Assembly (NCBI GenBank): GCA_016789905.1
Contig: JAEUQC010000030.1
Location: forward strand, 29,144-93,143
Reading direction: 5' to 3'
DNA length: 64,000 nt
Origin: Bryobacterales bacterium
GTDB lineage: Bacteria > Acidobacteriota > Terriglobia > Bryobacterales > Bryobacteraceae
In this document: in pieces, positions 25,563-32,455 of the stretch
Position numbering within the stretch: position 1 is the stretch's first letter
How the letters are laid out: each line of letters begins with the position of its first letter
Made by a program: the position numbers and the translations under genes
The notes under the pieces: generated by a model
Seen by the model: the letters and a program-made list of their open reading frames with translations, nothing else
Told to the model about the DNA's origin: nothing
Database searches by the model: none

Positions 25563-25874
25563 ATGATTCTCCCGCTGATTCTCTTGTTCGGCACGGGGGC
25601 GGCGGCGGCGCTCTATCTGGCGCAGCGGGTGCGGCAATGGCGGGTGTGGGTAGTGACGATTCTGATGACGGTGATCGCGCTGCATGAGCTGTCGTTCGCG
25701 TTCCGGCGGGTGGCGGAATGGATCCGGATTGACCTGTTGGTGACGATTCCGTTTTTCGGCGCCTGCTGTGTGGTGTTGGGGGTGTACGGGTACCGGCGCG
25801 GGGAGCGGCTGGCGGCGATGGCACTGGCCGCCACACTGGCTGGAATTCCCTTTTTTTTCGCGATTTTCCGCTAG
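25563..25874 (+). CDS. Small hypothetical membrane protein
   Basis: The 103-residue product has three to four hydrophobic segments (about 2-18, 28-44, 60-78 and 84-100) separated by short Arg-rich loops (QRVRQWR, YRRGERL), consistent with an inner-membrane protein with positive loops inside. I recognise no family. The start is taken as ATG 25563; an in-frame TTG at 25524 would add a polar N-terminus without a ribosome binding site. Its TAG stop shares the palindrome CTAG with the TAG stop of the convergent cupin gene, so the two overlap by four bases. It is divergent from hpnJ. Confidence 0.5.
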   Translation: MILPLILLFGTGAAAALYLAQRVRQWRVWVVTILMTVIALHELSFAFRRVAEWIRIDLLVTIPFFGACCVVLGVYGYRRGERLAAMALAATLAGIPFFFAIFR

Positions 25875-26233
25875 ATGGAGGGTTCGGAGAGGGCGGTTTT
25901 GGCGGGGTCAACGACGTCACCCGTGTTGCGTGTTCCAGCGGGTTCGATGAGCAAGGCCTCGCACTCCTCGTGAGCGATGGTGATATGCTCCACACCCCTG
26001 GGGACAATGGCCATTTCGCCGGCGCGCAGCGGCACGTCGCGATCGCGAAAACGGATGATCATTTCGCCTTTGTGGACGAGGAACATTTCATCTGTGCCGT
26101 CGTGTTTGTGCCAGACAAATTCGCCCTGGAACTTCACGAGCTTGATTACATAGTCATTGAGAGTGCCGGCGATGCGGGGGCGCCAGTGGTCATGGATTTG
26201 GGAAAAGGCATGCTGTAAATTTATTGGGTTCAT
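25871..26233 (-). CDS. Single-domain cupin protein
   Basis: A 120-residue cupin with both conserved motifs: motif 1 FVWHKHDGTDEMFLVHKGEMII (two His and a Glu as metal ligands, about 40-61) and motif 2 with PRGVEHITIA (His near 85). Small cupins of this type bind a metal and have roles from sugar isomerisation to sensing; the exact one cannot be told. ATG 26233 overlaps the sulfatase stop by four bases (ATGA), so translation is coupled. A longer upstream frame lies antisense within the sulfatase gene and is rejected. Confidence 0.85.
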   Translation of the reverse strand: MNPINLQHAFSQIHDHWRPRIAGTLNDYVIKLVKFQGEFVWHKHDGTDEMFLVHKGEMIIRFRDRDVPLRAGEMAIVPRGVEHITIAHEECEALLIEPAGTRNTGDVVDPAKTALSEPSI

Positions 26234-27777
26234 TTCGATTCCCAGCTTTTCCAGGGGAGCACCTGGGCGCGATCGGCCCATAGCTGCCAATCGCGGGCGA
26301 GGGCGGCGACGCGTTGGGGTTGGGCGGCGGCGAGGTTGGAAAGTTCGGTGCGATCGGCGTCGAGGTTGAAAAGTTCCCAGGGCCGGCCGTGTTCGCGGAC
26401 GAGTTTCCAGGCACCGTCGCGGATGGCCTGGTTGCCTTCGTGTTCCCAGTAGAGCTTGCGGGAGCGGGGCGGCTGGAATAGATCGACGCCTTCGACGGGC
26501 TTTTGGGGCTTGACGCCGGCAGCGGCACAGAGAGTGGGGAAGAGGTCTATGATGTGGGCGGGGCGAGGGTTCCAGGCGCCGGGGTTGACGCGGCCGGGCC
26601 AATGGAGAATGAGCGGGCTGGCGATGCCGCCTTCGTGAACCCAGTGTTTAAAGCGGCGGAACGGGGTGTTGGAGACGTGGGCCCAATTGGGAGAGTAGCT
26701 CTGATACGTGTCTTCGGGGCCGGGTGGGACGGAGGGCAGGTTGCCGTAGGTGATGGGGCGGCCGTCGCGGGTTTTTTCGGGCATTTTGCGTTCGGCTTTG
26801 TAGGCGGGCGACATATCGGGGCTCATCTCTTCGGCGCAGCCGCCGTTATCGGAGGCGAACAGGATGAGGGTGTTATTGAAGACGCCCGTGTCGCGAAGGG
26901 CGGTGAGGATGCGGCCAATGTTGCGGTCCATGCGATGGACCATGGCGGCGTAAACTGCCATGCGGCGCGTTTGCCAGGGCTTGTCGGACGCGCTGGACCA
27001 AGGGGGGACCTCTTCGGCGCGCGGGGCGGGGGCGAGGGTAAGTCCGAGTGTTTTTTGCTTTTCGACGCGGGCGGCGCGGACGGCGTCCCAACCAGCGGCG
27101 TAGCGCTTTTCGAATTTGGCGATATCGTCTTCGAGGGCGTGGAGAGGCCAATGGGGCGCGGTGAAGGCGGCGTAGAGGAAAAATGGCTCTTTGCCGAAGG
27201 CGCGGATGGATTCGATGGCCTTGGCGGCGATGGCGTCGGTGTAGTAAAAGTCCTTCGGCGTGGCGGGAATATCGGTTTCCTGCTCAGCGAGAGTGGGCGG
27301 CTGGTAGTAGCTGCGAATGCTGGCGATGGTGCCGTAGAAGCGTTCGAACCCGCGGCGGGTGGGCCAGTTGGCGCGGTTGCCATCGGAGGGAGTGAGGTGC
27401 CATTTGCCGGCCATGGCGGTGCGGTAGCCGGCGGCGCGGAGCGTTTCGGCGATGGTTGGAGATTCGGTTGTAAGGTTGCCGCGATAGCCGGGGCGGTGGT
27501 AGTCGTCCACCATATGGCCGACGCCGGCCTGGTGGGGATAGAGGCCCGTCATGAGAGCGGCGCGGGTGGGGCAGCAGCGGGCGCAATTGTAGAACTGGGA
27601 GTAGCGGACACCGTTGCGGGCGAGCAGATCGATATTCGGTGTTTCGATCTCCGAGCCGTAACAGCCAACGTCGGAGAAGCCGAGATCATCGGCGAGGAGG
27701 ATGACAATATTGGGCCGTTGGGGGGCGAGAAGGGAGGCGCCAAGAGAGAGGAACTGCCGCCGTTGCATGGCGCACAT
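26230..27777 (-). CDS. Arylsulfatase-type sulfatase
   Basis: The 515-residue product belongs to the sulfatase/alkaline phosphatase superfamily. RPNIVILLADDLGFSD (about 21-36) supplies the metal-binding aspartates, and C68-C69-P-T-R is the C-x-P-x-R motif whose first cysteine must become formylglycine. GKWHLTP (about 125), HWP and SDNGG follow. A Tat-like or Sec signal (MQRRQFLSLGASLL) precedes. It should remove sulfate from a sugar or polysaccharide. No formylglycine-generating enzyme is in the window. The gene is coupled to the downstream cupin. Confidence 0.9.
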   Translation of the reverse strand: MCAMQRRQFLSLGASLLAPQRPNIVILLADDLGFSDVGCYGSEIETPNIDLLARNGVRYSQFYNCARCCPTRAALMTGLYPHQAGVGHMVDDYHRPGYRGNLTTESPTIAETLRAAGYRTAMAGKWHLTPSDGNRANWPTRRGFERFYGTIASIRSYYQPPTLAEQETDIPATPKDFYYTDAIAAKAIESIRAFGKEPFFLYAAFTAPHWPLHALEDDIAKFEKRYAAGWDAVRAARVEKQKTLGLTLAPAPRAEEVPPWSSASDKPWQTRRMAVYAAMVHRMDRNIGRILTALRDTGVFNNTLILFASDNGGCAEEMSPDMSPAYKAERKMPEKTRDGRPITYGNLPSVPPGPEDTYQSYSPNWAHVSNTPFRRFKHWVHEGGIASPLILHWPGRVNPGAWNPRPAHIIDLFPTLCAAAGVKPQKPVEGVDLFQPPRSRKLYWEHEGNQAIRDGAWKLVREHGRPWELFNLDADRTELSNLAAAQPQRVAALARDWQLWADRAQVLPWKSWESK

Positions 27778-27807
27778 TGTACCTTAGGGGGTAAGGAGGT
27801 TCGCCAG

Positions 27808-28347
27808 ATGCGAGCACTTGTTTTTCTGCTGGGCGCGATGACGGCGTACGGAGAGCCATCGAAAGCGGTGTCGGTTTTCGGGACCGTGGGGGTGGTGCGC
27901 GGGGCGGAGGACGAGGGTGCGCTGGGAACGGCGGCGGCCTATGGCGGAACGGTGACGCTGCCATTGGCGGCGCGGTGGGCGGTAGATGTACAAGTGCTGG
28001 GATCGCGACTGATTGACAGGCCAGAGTTCCGGGTGCGGCGGCTGCAGGTTTCGCCGGCGCTGGTGTACCGGCGCGGGAGTGAGAAGGCGCATTGGTTTAT
28101 CGGCGGCGGGGCGGGCTTCCAGCAGGACCGGACAACTGGTACGTTTCCAGCTTTCGATAGCGGCGGACAGTCGCGCGCGGTAGTGCTGGACAATACGAAC
28201 CCTGGACCGACACTGCACTGGCGAACAGGCGGCGTGTTTCACGCGACGGACCGAATGCTGGTGCGGGGGGAGTTTTTCTGGGTGAACCGGTATCTGTTGC
28301 CCGACGTTGGGGCGGCGGTATCGGTGGGAGTGCGGCTGGGACGCTAA
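27808..28347 (+). CDS. Outer-membrane beta-barrel protein
   Basis: The 179-residue product has a signal peptide (MRALVFLLGAMTAYG, cleavage near residue 16) and alternating hydrophobic/polar strands ending in VGAAVSVGVRLGR, the pattern of a small eight-stranded barrel similar to OmpA/OprF-type or Skp-linked porin-like proteins. The strong ribosome binding site TAAGGAGG lies eight bases before the ATG; this is the best Shine-Dalgarno in this part of the window. It is divergent from the sulfatase gene (30-base gap) and convergent with the next gene, with stop codons overlapping by four bases. No closer function can be given. Confidence 0.75.
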   Translation: MRALVFLLGAMTAYGEPSKAVSVFGTVGVVRGAEDEGALGTAAAYGGTVTLPLAARWAVDVQVLGSRLIDRPEFRVRRLQVSPALVYRRGSEKAHWFIGGGAGFQQDRTTGTFPAFDSGGQSRAVVLDNTNPGPTLHWRTGGVFHATDRMLVRGEFFWVNRYLLPDVGAAVSVGVRLGR

Positions 28348-29048
28348 GGAGTGGGAGGAGCTGTTTCCGGGCCGAAGTTGGAGTAGCGGATATCGATTTC
28401 GGCTTTGCCGGCGATGCGGGTTTCAACAGTGCTTTCCACGTGTTCCGGCAGGGCGGCGCCATTGACGAGAGCGAAGGTGCGCGTGAAGTTCACCTTTTTC
28501 AGGAACACCGAGGGGCTCTTTACGAGGATGCCGGATTCGCGGACGGGAAGGGCGGTTTCGTCGTCAATCCAGAGTTCGCCTTTGAAGAGACCAAGACGCT
28601 TTTTGCGAGGGCTGAGTTCAAAAACGTGGGTGGTGCGGCCGTTGAAGGCGTCGCTGCGTTTGTACTTGAACTTGTAATTCTTGGGGTTGATGCCGTTATC
28701 GAGGGACTTTTCGGCAAGGTCGACTTCGCCGGCCATGTACTTGGTGATGACGTAGTTTTTTACTGTGTTGTCGCCGGTAAATTGTTTAACGACGAAGCTG
28801 ATTTTACCCAGGGAGGAGACAATGCGGCGGGCGAGCATGGCGCCTTCCTTCTTCATGCGAGGAAGGCTGGCGGAGAAGTTCATGTCCATCTCCACGCCGC
28901 GCGTTCTGGGCAACTGTTCATTGAAGGCCGCGAAATAGCGGGCCAGAACCTGTTGGCTGATTTGATTGGTGTTATCCGGCGGCGGGGGCGCATCCGCGAA
29001 AAGCGGGGGCAGGCCGATGGCCAGAAGCAAGAACAAAGAACGATTCAA
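28344..29048 (-). CDS. Secreted lipoprotein-sorting-like protein (LolA/LolB fold suspected)
   Basis: A 234-residue exported protein: signal peptide MNRSLFLLLAIGLPPLFADA (cleavage near 20), a Pro-rich linker, then a long antiparallel beta region. The blocks FNGRTTHVFELSPRKKR, LWIDDETALPVRESG and FLKKVNFTRTF match the pattern of LolA-like half-barrels, where a lipid or hydrophobic ligand lies inside, and similar proteins are annotated as outer-membrane lipoprotein-sorting proteins. That relation is by pattern only. There is no lipobox cysteine. Confidence 0.6.
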   Translation of the reverse strand: MNRSLFLLLAIGLPPLFADAPPPPDNTNQISQQVLARYFAAFNEQLPRTRGVEMDMNFSASLPRMKKEGAMLARRIVSSLGKISFVVKQFTGDNTVKNYVITKYMAGEVDLAEKSLDNGINPKNYKFKYKRSDAFNGRTTHVFELSPRKKRLGLFKGELWIDDETALPVRESGILVKSPSVFLKKVNFTRTFALVNGAALPEHVESTVETRIAGKAEIDIRYSNFGPETAPPTP

Positions 29049-29172
29049 CGATGACCTCGACCCATAGTGACCGCAATTCTACTGTAACAGTCAGTAGAGC
29101 TTATCGACAATTTTCCAGCGGGCAAGAATTCGCCTTCCGTTTGGATGGCGCCGGCGGTGATTCGGTTCCGAA

Positions 29173-30168
29173 TTACGTCCGAATATGGAGGGACGGTTCG
29201 AGGACGACTTTATTGAACGGACGCTTGGGGTTGGCGAGGCGGGCGAGCGCGAGATCGGCGGCACTAACGCCCATATCGTAGCTGGGCTGGACAACGGTAG
29301 TGACGGCTGGAGAGAAAACGTCGAGCCATTCGGAATCGTCGGAATTGGCAACTTCGACGACGTCAGGCACCGGGATGTTTCGCTGTTTCAGGGCCCGGAG
29401 TACACCGATCATCATGAGGAAATTGGCGACGAAGATGGCGGTGGGCTGGGGCTTGCGGTCGAGGAGGCGATTGGCGGCATCCAGGCCGGAGGCTTCGGTC
29501 CAATCGGCGGCTTCGATCCATTTATCGTCGGCTTTGAGCTTGTGGGAAGTGAGAGCCTGGCGCCAGCCTTCGATACGGTCCATGCTGGCCGAGAGGCCTA
29601 GTTCACCGACGACGATGCCGATGCGCTTGTGCCCTTTGCGAATGAGGTGTTCGATGGCCAGGCGTGTGCCGGTGATGTTGTCGGCGGTCACGGTGTCGCA
29701 CTCGAATTTTTGAGGAACGCGGCCAACGCAAACCACTGGCTTTTTCTCGAGCACGAGTCGCTGGACATCGTCATCGCCGCCGCTGGTCATAAAGAGGAGA
29801 ACGGCGTCCACTTGCCGGCCGCGAAAGAGATTGAGGTAGCGGAGCTGGGCGTCGTGCGCGTTGTAGGTATTGCCGAGCAGGAGGGAGTAGCCGTCTTTAC
29901 TTAGCCGGTCTTCAACGCCACGAACCACTTTCGCGTAAAAGGGATTGGCTATGTCGGGGATTAACATGCCGATCGTCTTCGTGGTGCGCGTTTGCAGACT
30001 GCGCGCGACGGCGTTGGGGGTGTAGTCGAGGCGGCGGACCGCCTGCAGGACGCGTTCGGTGAGTTCGGGGCTCACATACGCGGATTTGTTCACCACGCAC
30101 GACACCGTATAGGTCGACACGCGGGCGAGTTTTGCTACATCGTAGATCGTTGCCACTGAATCTGTCAT
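29173..30168 (-). CDS. LacI-family transcriptional regulator
   Basis: The 331-residue product has the LacI helix-turn-helix IYDVAKLARVSTYTVSCVVN at residues 8-27, the hinge LQTRTTKTIGMLIPDIANPF near 58-77, and a periplasmic-binding-protein-like ligand domain to the end. It is divergent from otnK with 19 bases between starts and probably controls that operon in response to a sugar acid. The annotated ATG 30168 overlaps the minus-strand -10 TATAAT (30172-30167); if transcription starts seven bases on, the first usable start would be GTG 30156, giving MATIYDVAKLA, a typical LacI beginning. Confidence 0.92.
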   Translation of the reverse strand: MTDSVATIYDVAKLARVSTYTVSCVVNKSAYVSPELTERVLQAVRRLDYTPNAVARSLQTRTTKTIGMLIPDIANPFYAKVVRGVEDRLSKDGYSLLLGNTYNAHDAQLRYLNLFRGRQVDAVLLFMTSGGDDDVQRLVLEKKPVVCVGRVPQKFECDTVTADNITGTRLAIEHLIRKGHKRIGIVVGELGLSASMDRIEGWRQALTSHKLKADDKWIEAADWTEASGLDAANRLLDRKPQPTAIFVANFLMMIGVLRALKQRNIPVPDVVEVANSDDSEWLDVFSPAVTTVVQPSYDMGVSAADLALARLANPKRPFNKVVLEPSLHIRT

Positions 30169-30172
30169 TATA
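30163..30172. promoter_or_regulatory. Candidate bidirectional promoter between lacI-type gene and otnK
   Basis: On the plus strand TGtCATTAT (30163-30171) reads as an extended -10; on the minus strand the same bases give a perfect TATAAT (30172-30167). The plus-strand start would fall near 30178, ten bases before the otnK GTG, leaving room for the GGGGG ribosome binding site. There is no good -35 on either strand. Confidence 0.45.
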
Positions 30173-30187
30173 GCGACCGGGGGCGTC

Positions 30188-31417
30188 GTGATTCTAGGTG
30201 CCATAGCTGACGACTTCACCGGCGGTACCGATCTGGCCGGCATGTTGCACGTCCACGGGGCGAGGACGGTGCTTGTATTTGGGGATGGCGGAGTGCCCGC
30301 GGGGTACGACGCGGCGGTGGTGTGCTTGAAGTCGCGGGCGGCGGCGGCGGCGGAAGCGGCGCGAATGTCGCTGGACGCACTGGCACGGCTGCGCGAGCAC
30401 GAGCCGCGGCAGATCTACTTCAAATACTGTTCCACGTTTGATTCGACGCCGAAAGGCAACATTGGTCCGGTGACCGATGCGTTGATGAACGAATTGAGTG
30501 AACCGTTCACACTGGCGATTCCGGCGCTGCCGGTGAACGGGCGGACGCAGTACATGGGGCATCTGTTCGTGAACGGCGTGCCGCTGAGCGAGTCGCCGAT
30601 GCGGCAGCATCCGTTGAATCCGATGACGGATTCCAATCTGGTGCGATGGCTGGGGCGGCAGACGCCGAGCAAAGTGGGGTTGCTGCGGCTGCCAGTGGTG
30701 GTTGGAGATTTGGCAGCGGAGGCGCGGAAACTTCGAACCGAGGGCGTGGAGATCGCCCTGGCCGATGTGGTGACCGATGGCGATTTGGACGCACTGGCTG
30801 AAGCGTTCGCGGAGATGCCGTTGTTGACCGGGGGGAGCGGGATGGGCATGGCGCTGCCGGCGGTGTGGAAGCGGCGGGGATGGATGGCCGAACGCGCGGG
30901 GGAGGCCGAACCACGGGATGAAGGAGCGGGACTGATTCTGGCCGGCAGTTGTTCTGCGGCCACGCTGGCGCAACTGGAACGGCTGGGCGGGGCGCAGGCG
31001 AGCATACACGCCGGCGCGCTGCTAGAGGACCCAGAGGCAGAGACGGGACGCGTGTTGAAAGAGGCGCGCAGACAGATTCGGGAGCAGGGCTACGGGGTGA
31101 TCCGATCATCGGCGACGGCGGAAGAGCGAGAGACCACGGGGCTGGATGCGCGGCTGGTGGCCGAGGAACTGGAGACGATGTTCGGGGTGATTGCGGCGAC
31201 GCTGGCCGACGGCATCGCGCGGTTGATTGTTGCCGGCGGGGAGACGGCTGGAGCGGTTACGGCGGCGCTGGGAGTGGAGGCGGCCGAGGTGGTGCGGATC
31301 ATCGATCCCGGCGTGCCGGCGATTCGGCCCGTTGGCGGGCCGGTGATGACGATGGTTTTGAAATCGGGCAATTTCGGGAGCGAGAACTTCTTCCGGAAAG
31401 CGTTGGACAATACCTGA
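30188..31417 (+). CDS. otnK: Four-carbon acid sugar kinase (3-oxo-tetronate kinase)
   Basis: The 409-residue product belongs to the DUF1537 kinases. N-terminal motif GAIADDFTGGTDLAG (about 4-18) holds the acidic sugar-binding residues, KYCSTFDSTPKGNIG follows near 80, and the C-terminal nucleotide-binding region has AGGETAGAV near 345. OtnK phosphorylates a 3-oxo-tetronate, and the product is decarboxylated by OtnC, encoded next. The start is GTG 30188; the family N-terminus fits only this start. The gene heads a run of nine packed plus-strand genes. OtnI and OtnD (isomerase, dehydrogenase) do not appear in the window. Confidence 0.9.
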   Translation: MILGAIADDFTGGTDLAGMLHVHGARTVLVFGDGGVPAGYDAAVVCLKSRAAAAAEAARMSLDALARLREHEPRQIYFKYCSTFDSTPKGNIGPVTDALMNELSEPFTLAIPALPVNGRTQYMGHLFVNGVPLSESPMRQHPLNPMTDSNLVRWLGRQTPSKVGLLRLPVVVGDLAAEARKLRTEGVEIALADVVTDGDLDALAEAFAEMPLLTGGSGMGMALPAVWKRRGWMAERAGEAEPRDEGAGLILAGSCSAATLAQLERLGGAQASIHAGALLEDPEAETGRVLKEARRQIREQGYGVIRSSATAEERETTGLDARLVAEELETMFGVIAATLADGIARLIVAGGETAGAVTAALGVEAAEVVRIIDPGVPAIRPVGGPVMTMVLKSGNFGSENFFRKALDNT

Positions 31418-31418
31418 A

Positions 31419-32057
31419 ATGACATTTGCATCGGAACTGGAAGCACTTTGCGACGCGGCGGTGAGTTTTCACGCGAGGGGCTACGCGTTTGGGTCGACGG
31501 GGAATTTGAGCGTGAGGGACGGGGATACGGTGTGGATCACGCCTACGGGACAATCATTGCGGCACGCGAGGGTGGAATCGCTGGCGGCGATTGACCGGCA
31601 TGGCGCGCCGTTGAACGCAAACAAGCCGTCGAAAGAGTATCCATTTCACTTGGCGGCCTACGCGGCGACGGGGACACGCGGGCACGCGATTGTGCATTTG
31701 CATTCCACATGGTCGGTGATGCTTTCCTGCCTGGACGATTTGGACGAGGCGGCGCCAATGCCGGTGTTCACGCCGTACTATTTGATGCGCGTGGCGCCGC
31801 TGGCGGTGGTGCCGTACTGCCGGCCGGGGTCTTCGGACCTGGCGAGAGTGATCGGGGAAGCGGCGGAGCGATCGAACTGCTTGTTGCTACGGAACCATGG
31901 GCTGGTGGCCATTGGGCGCTCGATGAATGAAGCCGTGGACCGGGCCGAAGAATTGGAAGAGACCTGCAAGCTCTACTTCCTTTCCCGCAACGAAAAGCTG
32001 CGGCTGTTGACGGCGGCGCAACGGGAAGAGATTGAGAAGGTCTTCGGAGGGGGTTGA
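31419..32057 (+). CDS. otnC: 3-oxo-tetronate 4-phosphate decarboxylase (class II aldolase family)
   Basis: A 212-residue class II aldolase/adducin-family enzyme. Metal ligands are visible as the H-x-H pair in IVHLHSTWS (near 91) and RNHGLVAIG (near 155). The GSTGNLSVRDGD block near 25-36 binds phosphate. In the oxo-tetronate pathway it converts the phosphorylated 3-oxo acid to dihydroxyacetone phosphate plus CO2. The ATG follows the otnK stop after one base, so the pair is coupled. Other members of this family act on fuculose- or ribulose-phosphate; neighbourhood with otnK favours OtnC. Confidence 0.87.
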   Translation: MTFASELEALCDAAVSFHARGYAFGSTGNLSVRDGDTVWITPTGQSLRHARVESLAAIDRHGAPLNANKPSKEYPFHLAAYAATGTRGHAIVHLHSTWSVMLSCLDDLDEAAPMPVFTPYYLMRVAPLAVVPYCRPGSSDLARVIGEAAERSNCLLLRNHGLVAIGRSMNEAVDRAEELEETCKLYFLSRNEKLRLLTAAQREEIEKVFGGG

Positions 32058-32058
32058 G

Positions 32059-32445
32059 ATGCGGAACCTGATTGGCGTGCAGCATGTGGAAGCCATTGTG
32101 GTGGACGACCATACGGCGGTATCGTTTCTGGGACACGCGGACGCGCGCGTGCTGGGGACGCCGTGGATGATTTTGTGGATGGAGCGGACGTCGCGCGACG
32201 CGGTGAAACCGTTGCTGCCGGAGGGGTGGGACACGGTTGGAACCGTGGTGAACGTGCGCCACGCTTCAGCAGCGAAGGTGGGGGAGCGGGTGACGTTCCG
32301 GGCGGAGGTGGTGGAGCAGGACGAGCGGCGGCTGGTGTTCCGCGTGGCGGCGGAGGGGGTGCATGGGATTGTTGGCGACGGGCTGCATGAGCGGGCACTG
32401 ATCGACGTGAACCGGTTCGCGGCGGGGCTGGCAAAACGGAAATGA
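32059..32445 (+). CDS. FlK-like hotdog thioesterase
   Basis: The 128-residue single-domain hotdog protein resembles fluoroacetyl-CoA thioesterase FlK and relatives. The likely catalytic Thr, Glu and His are in GTPWMILWMERTS and VNVRHASAAKVGE. ATG 32059 follows the otnC stop after one base with GGAGG eight bases upstream. A hotdog thioesterase does not belong to the known oxo-tetronate pathway. It may recycle CoA from a CoA-linked acid or be a housekeeping gene carried along. Confidence 0.78.
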   Translation: MRNLIGVQHVEAIVVDDHTAVSFLGHADARVLGTPWMILWMERTSRDAVKPLLPEGWDTVGTVVNVRHASAAKVGERVTFRAEVVEQDERRLVFRVAAEGVHGIVGDGLHERALIDVNRFAAGLAKRK

Positions 32446-32455
32446 TCCGGCTAGT

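Noticed and set aside
26503..27807. In-frame extension of the outer-membrane protein to 26503
   Set aside because: It is antisense to the sulfatase; the signal peptide and strong ribosome binding site place the start at 27808.
30130..30155. Short palindrome CTAC-atc-GTAG as LacI operator
   Set aside because: It lies in the codons for the conserved IYDVAK helix and is explained by coding; arms are only four bases.
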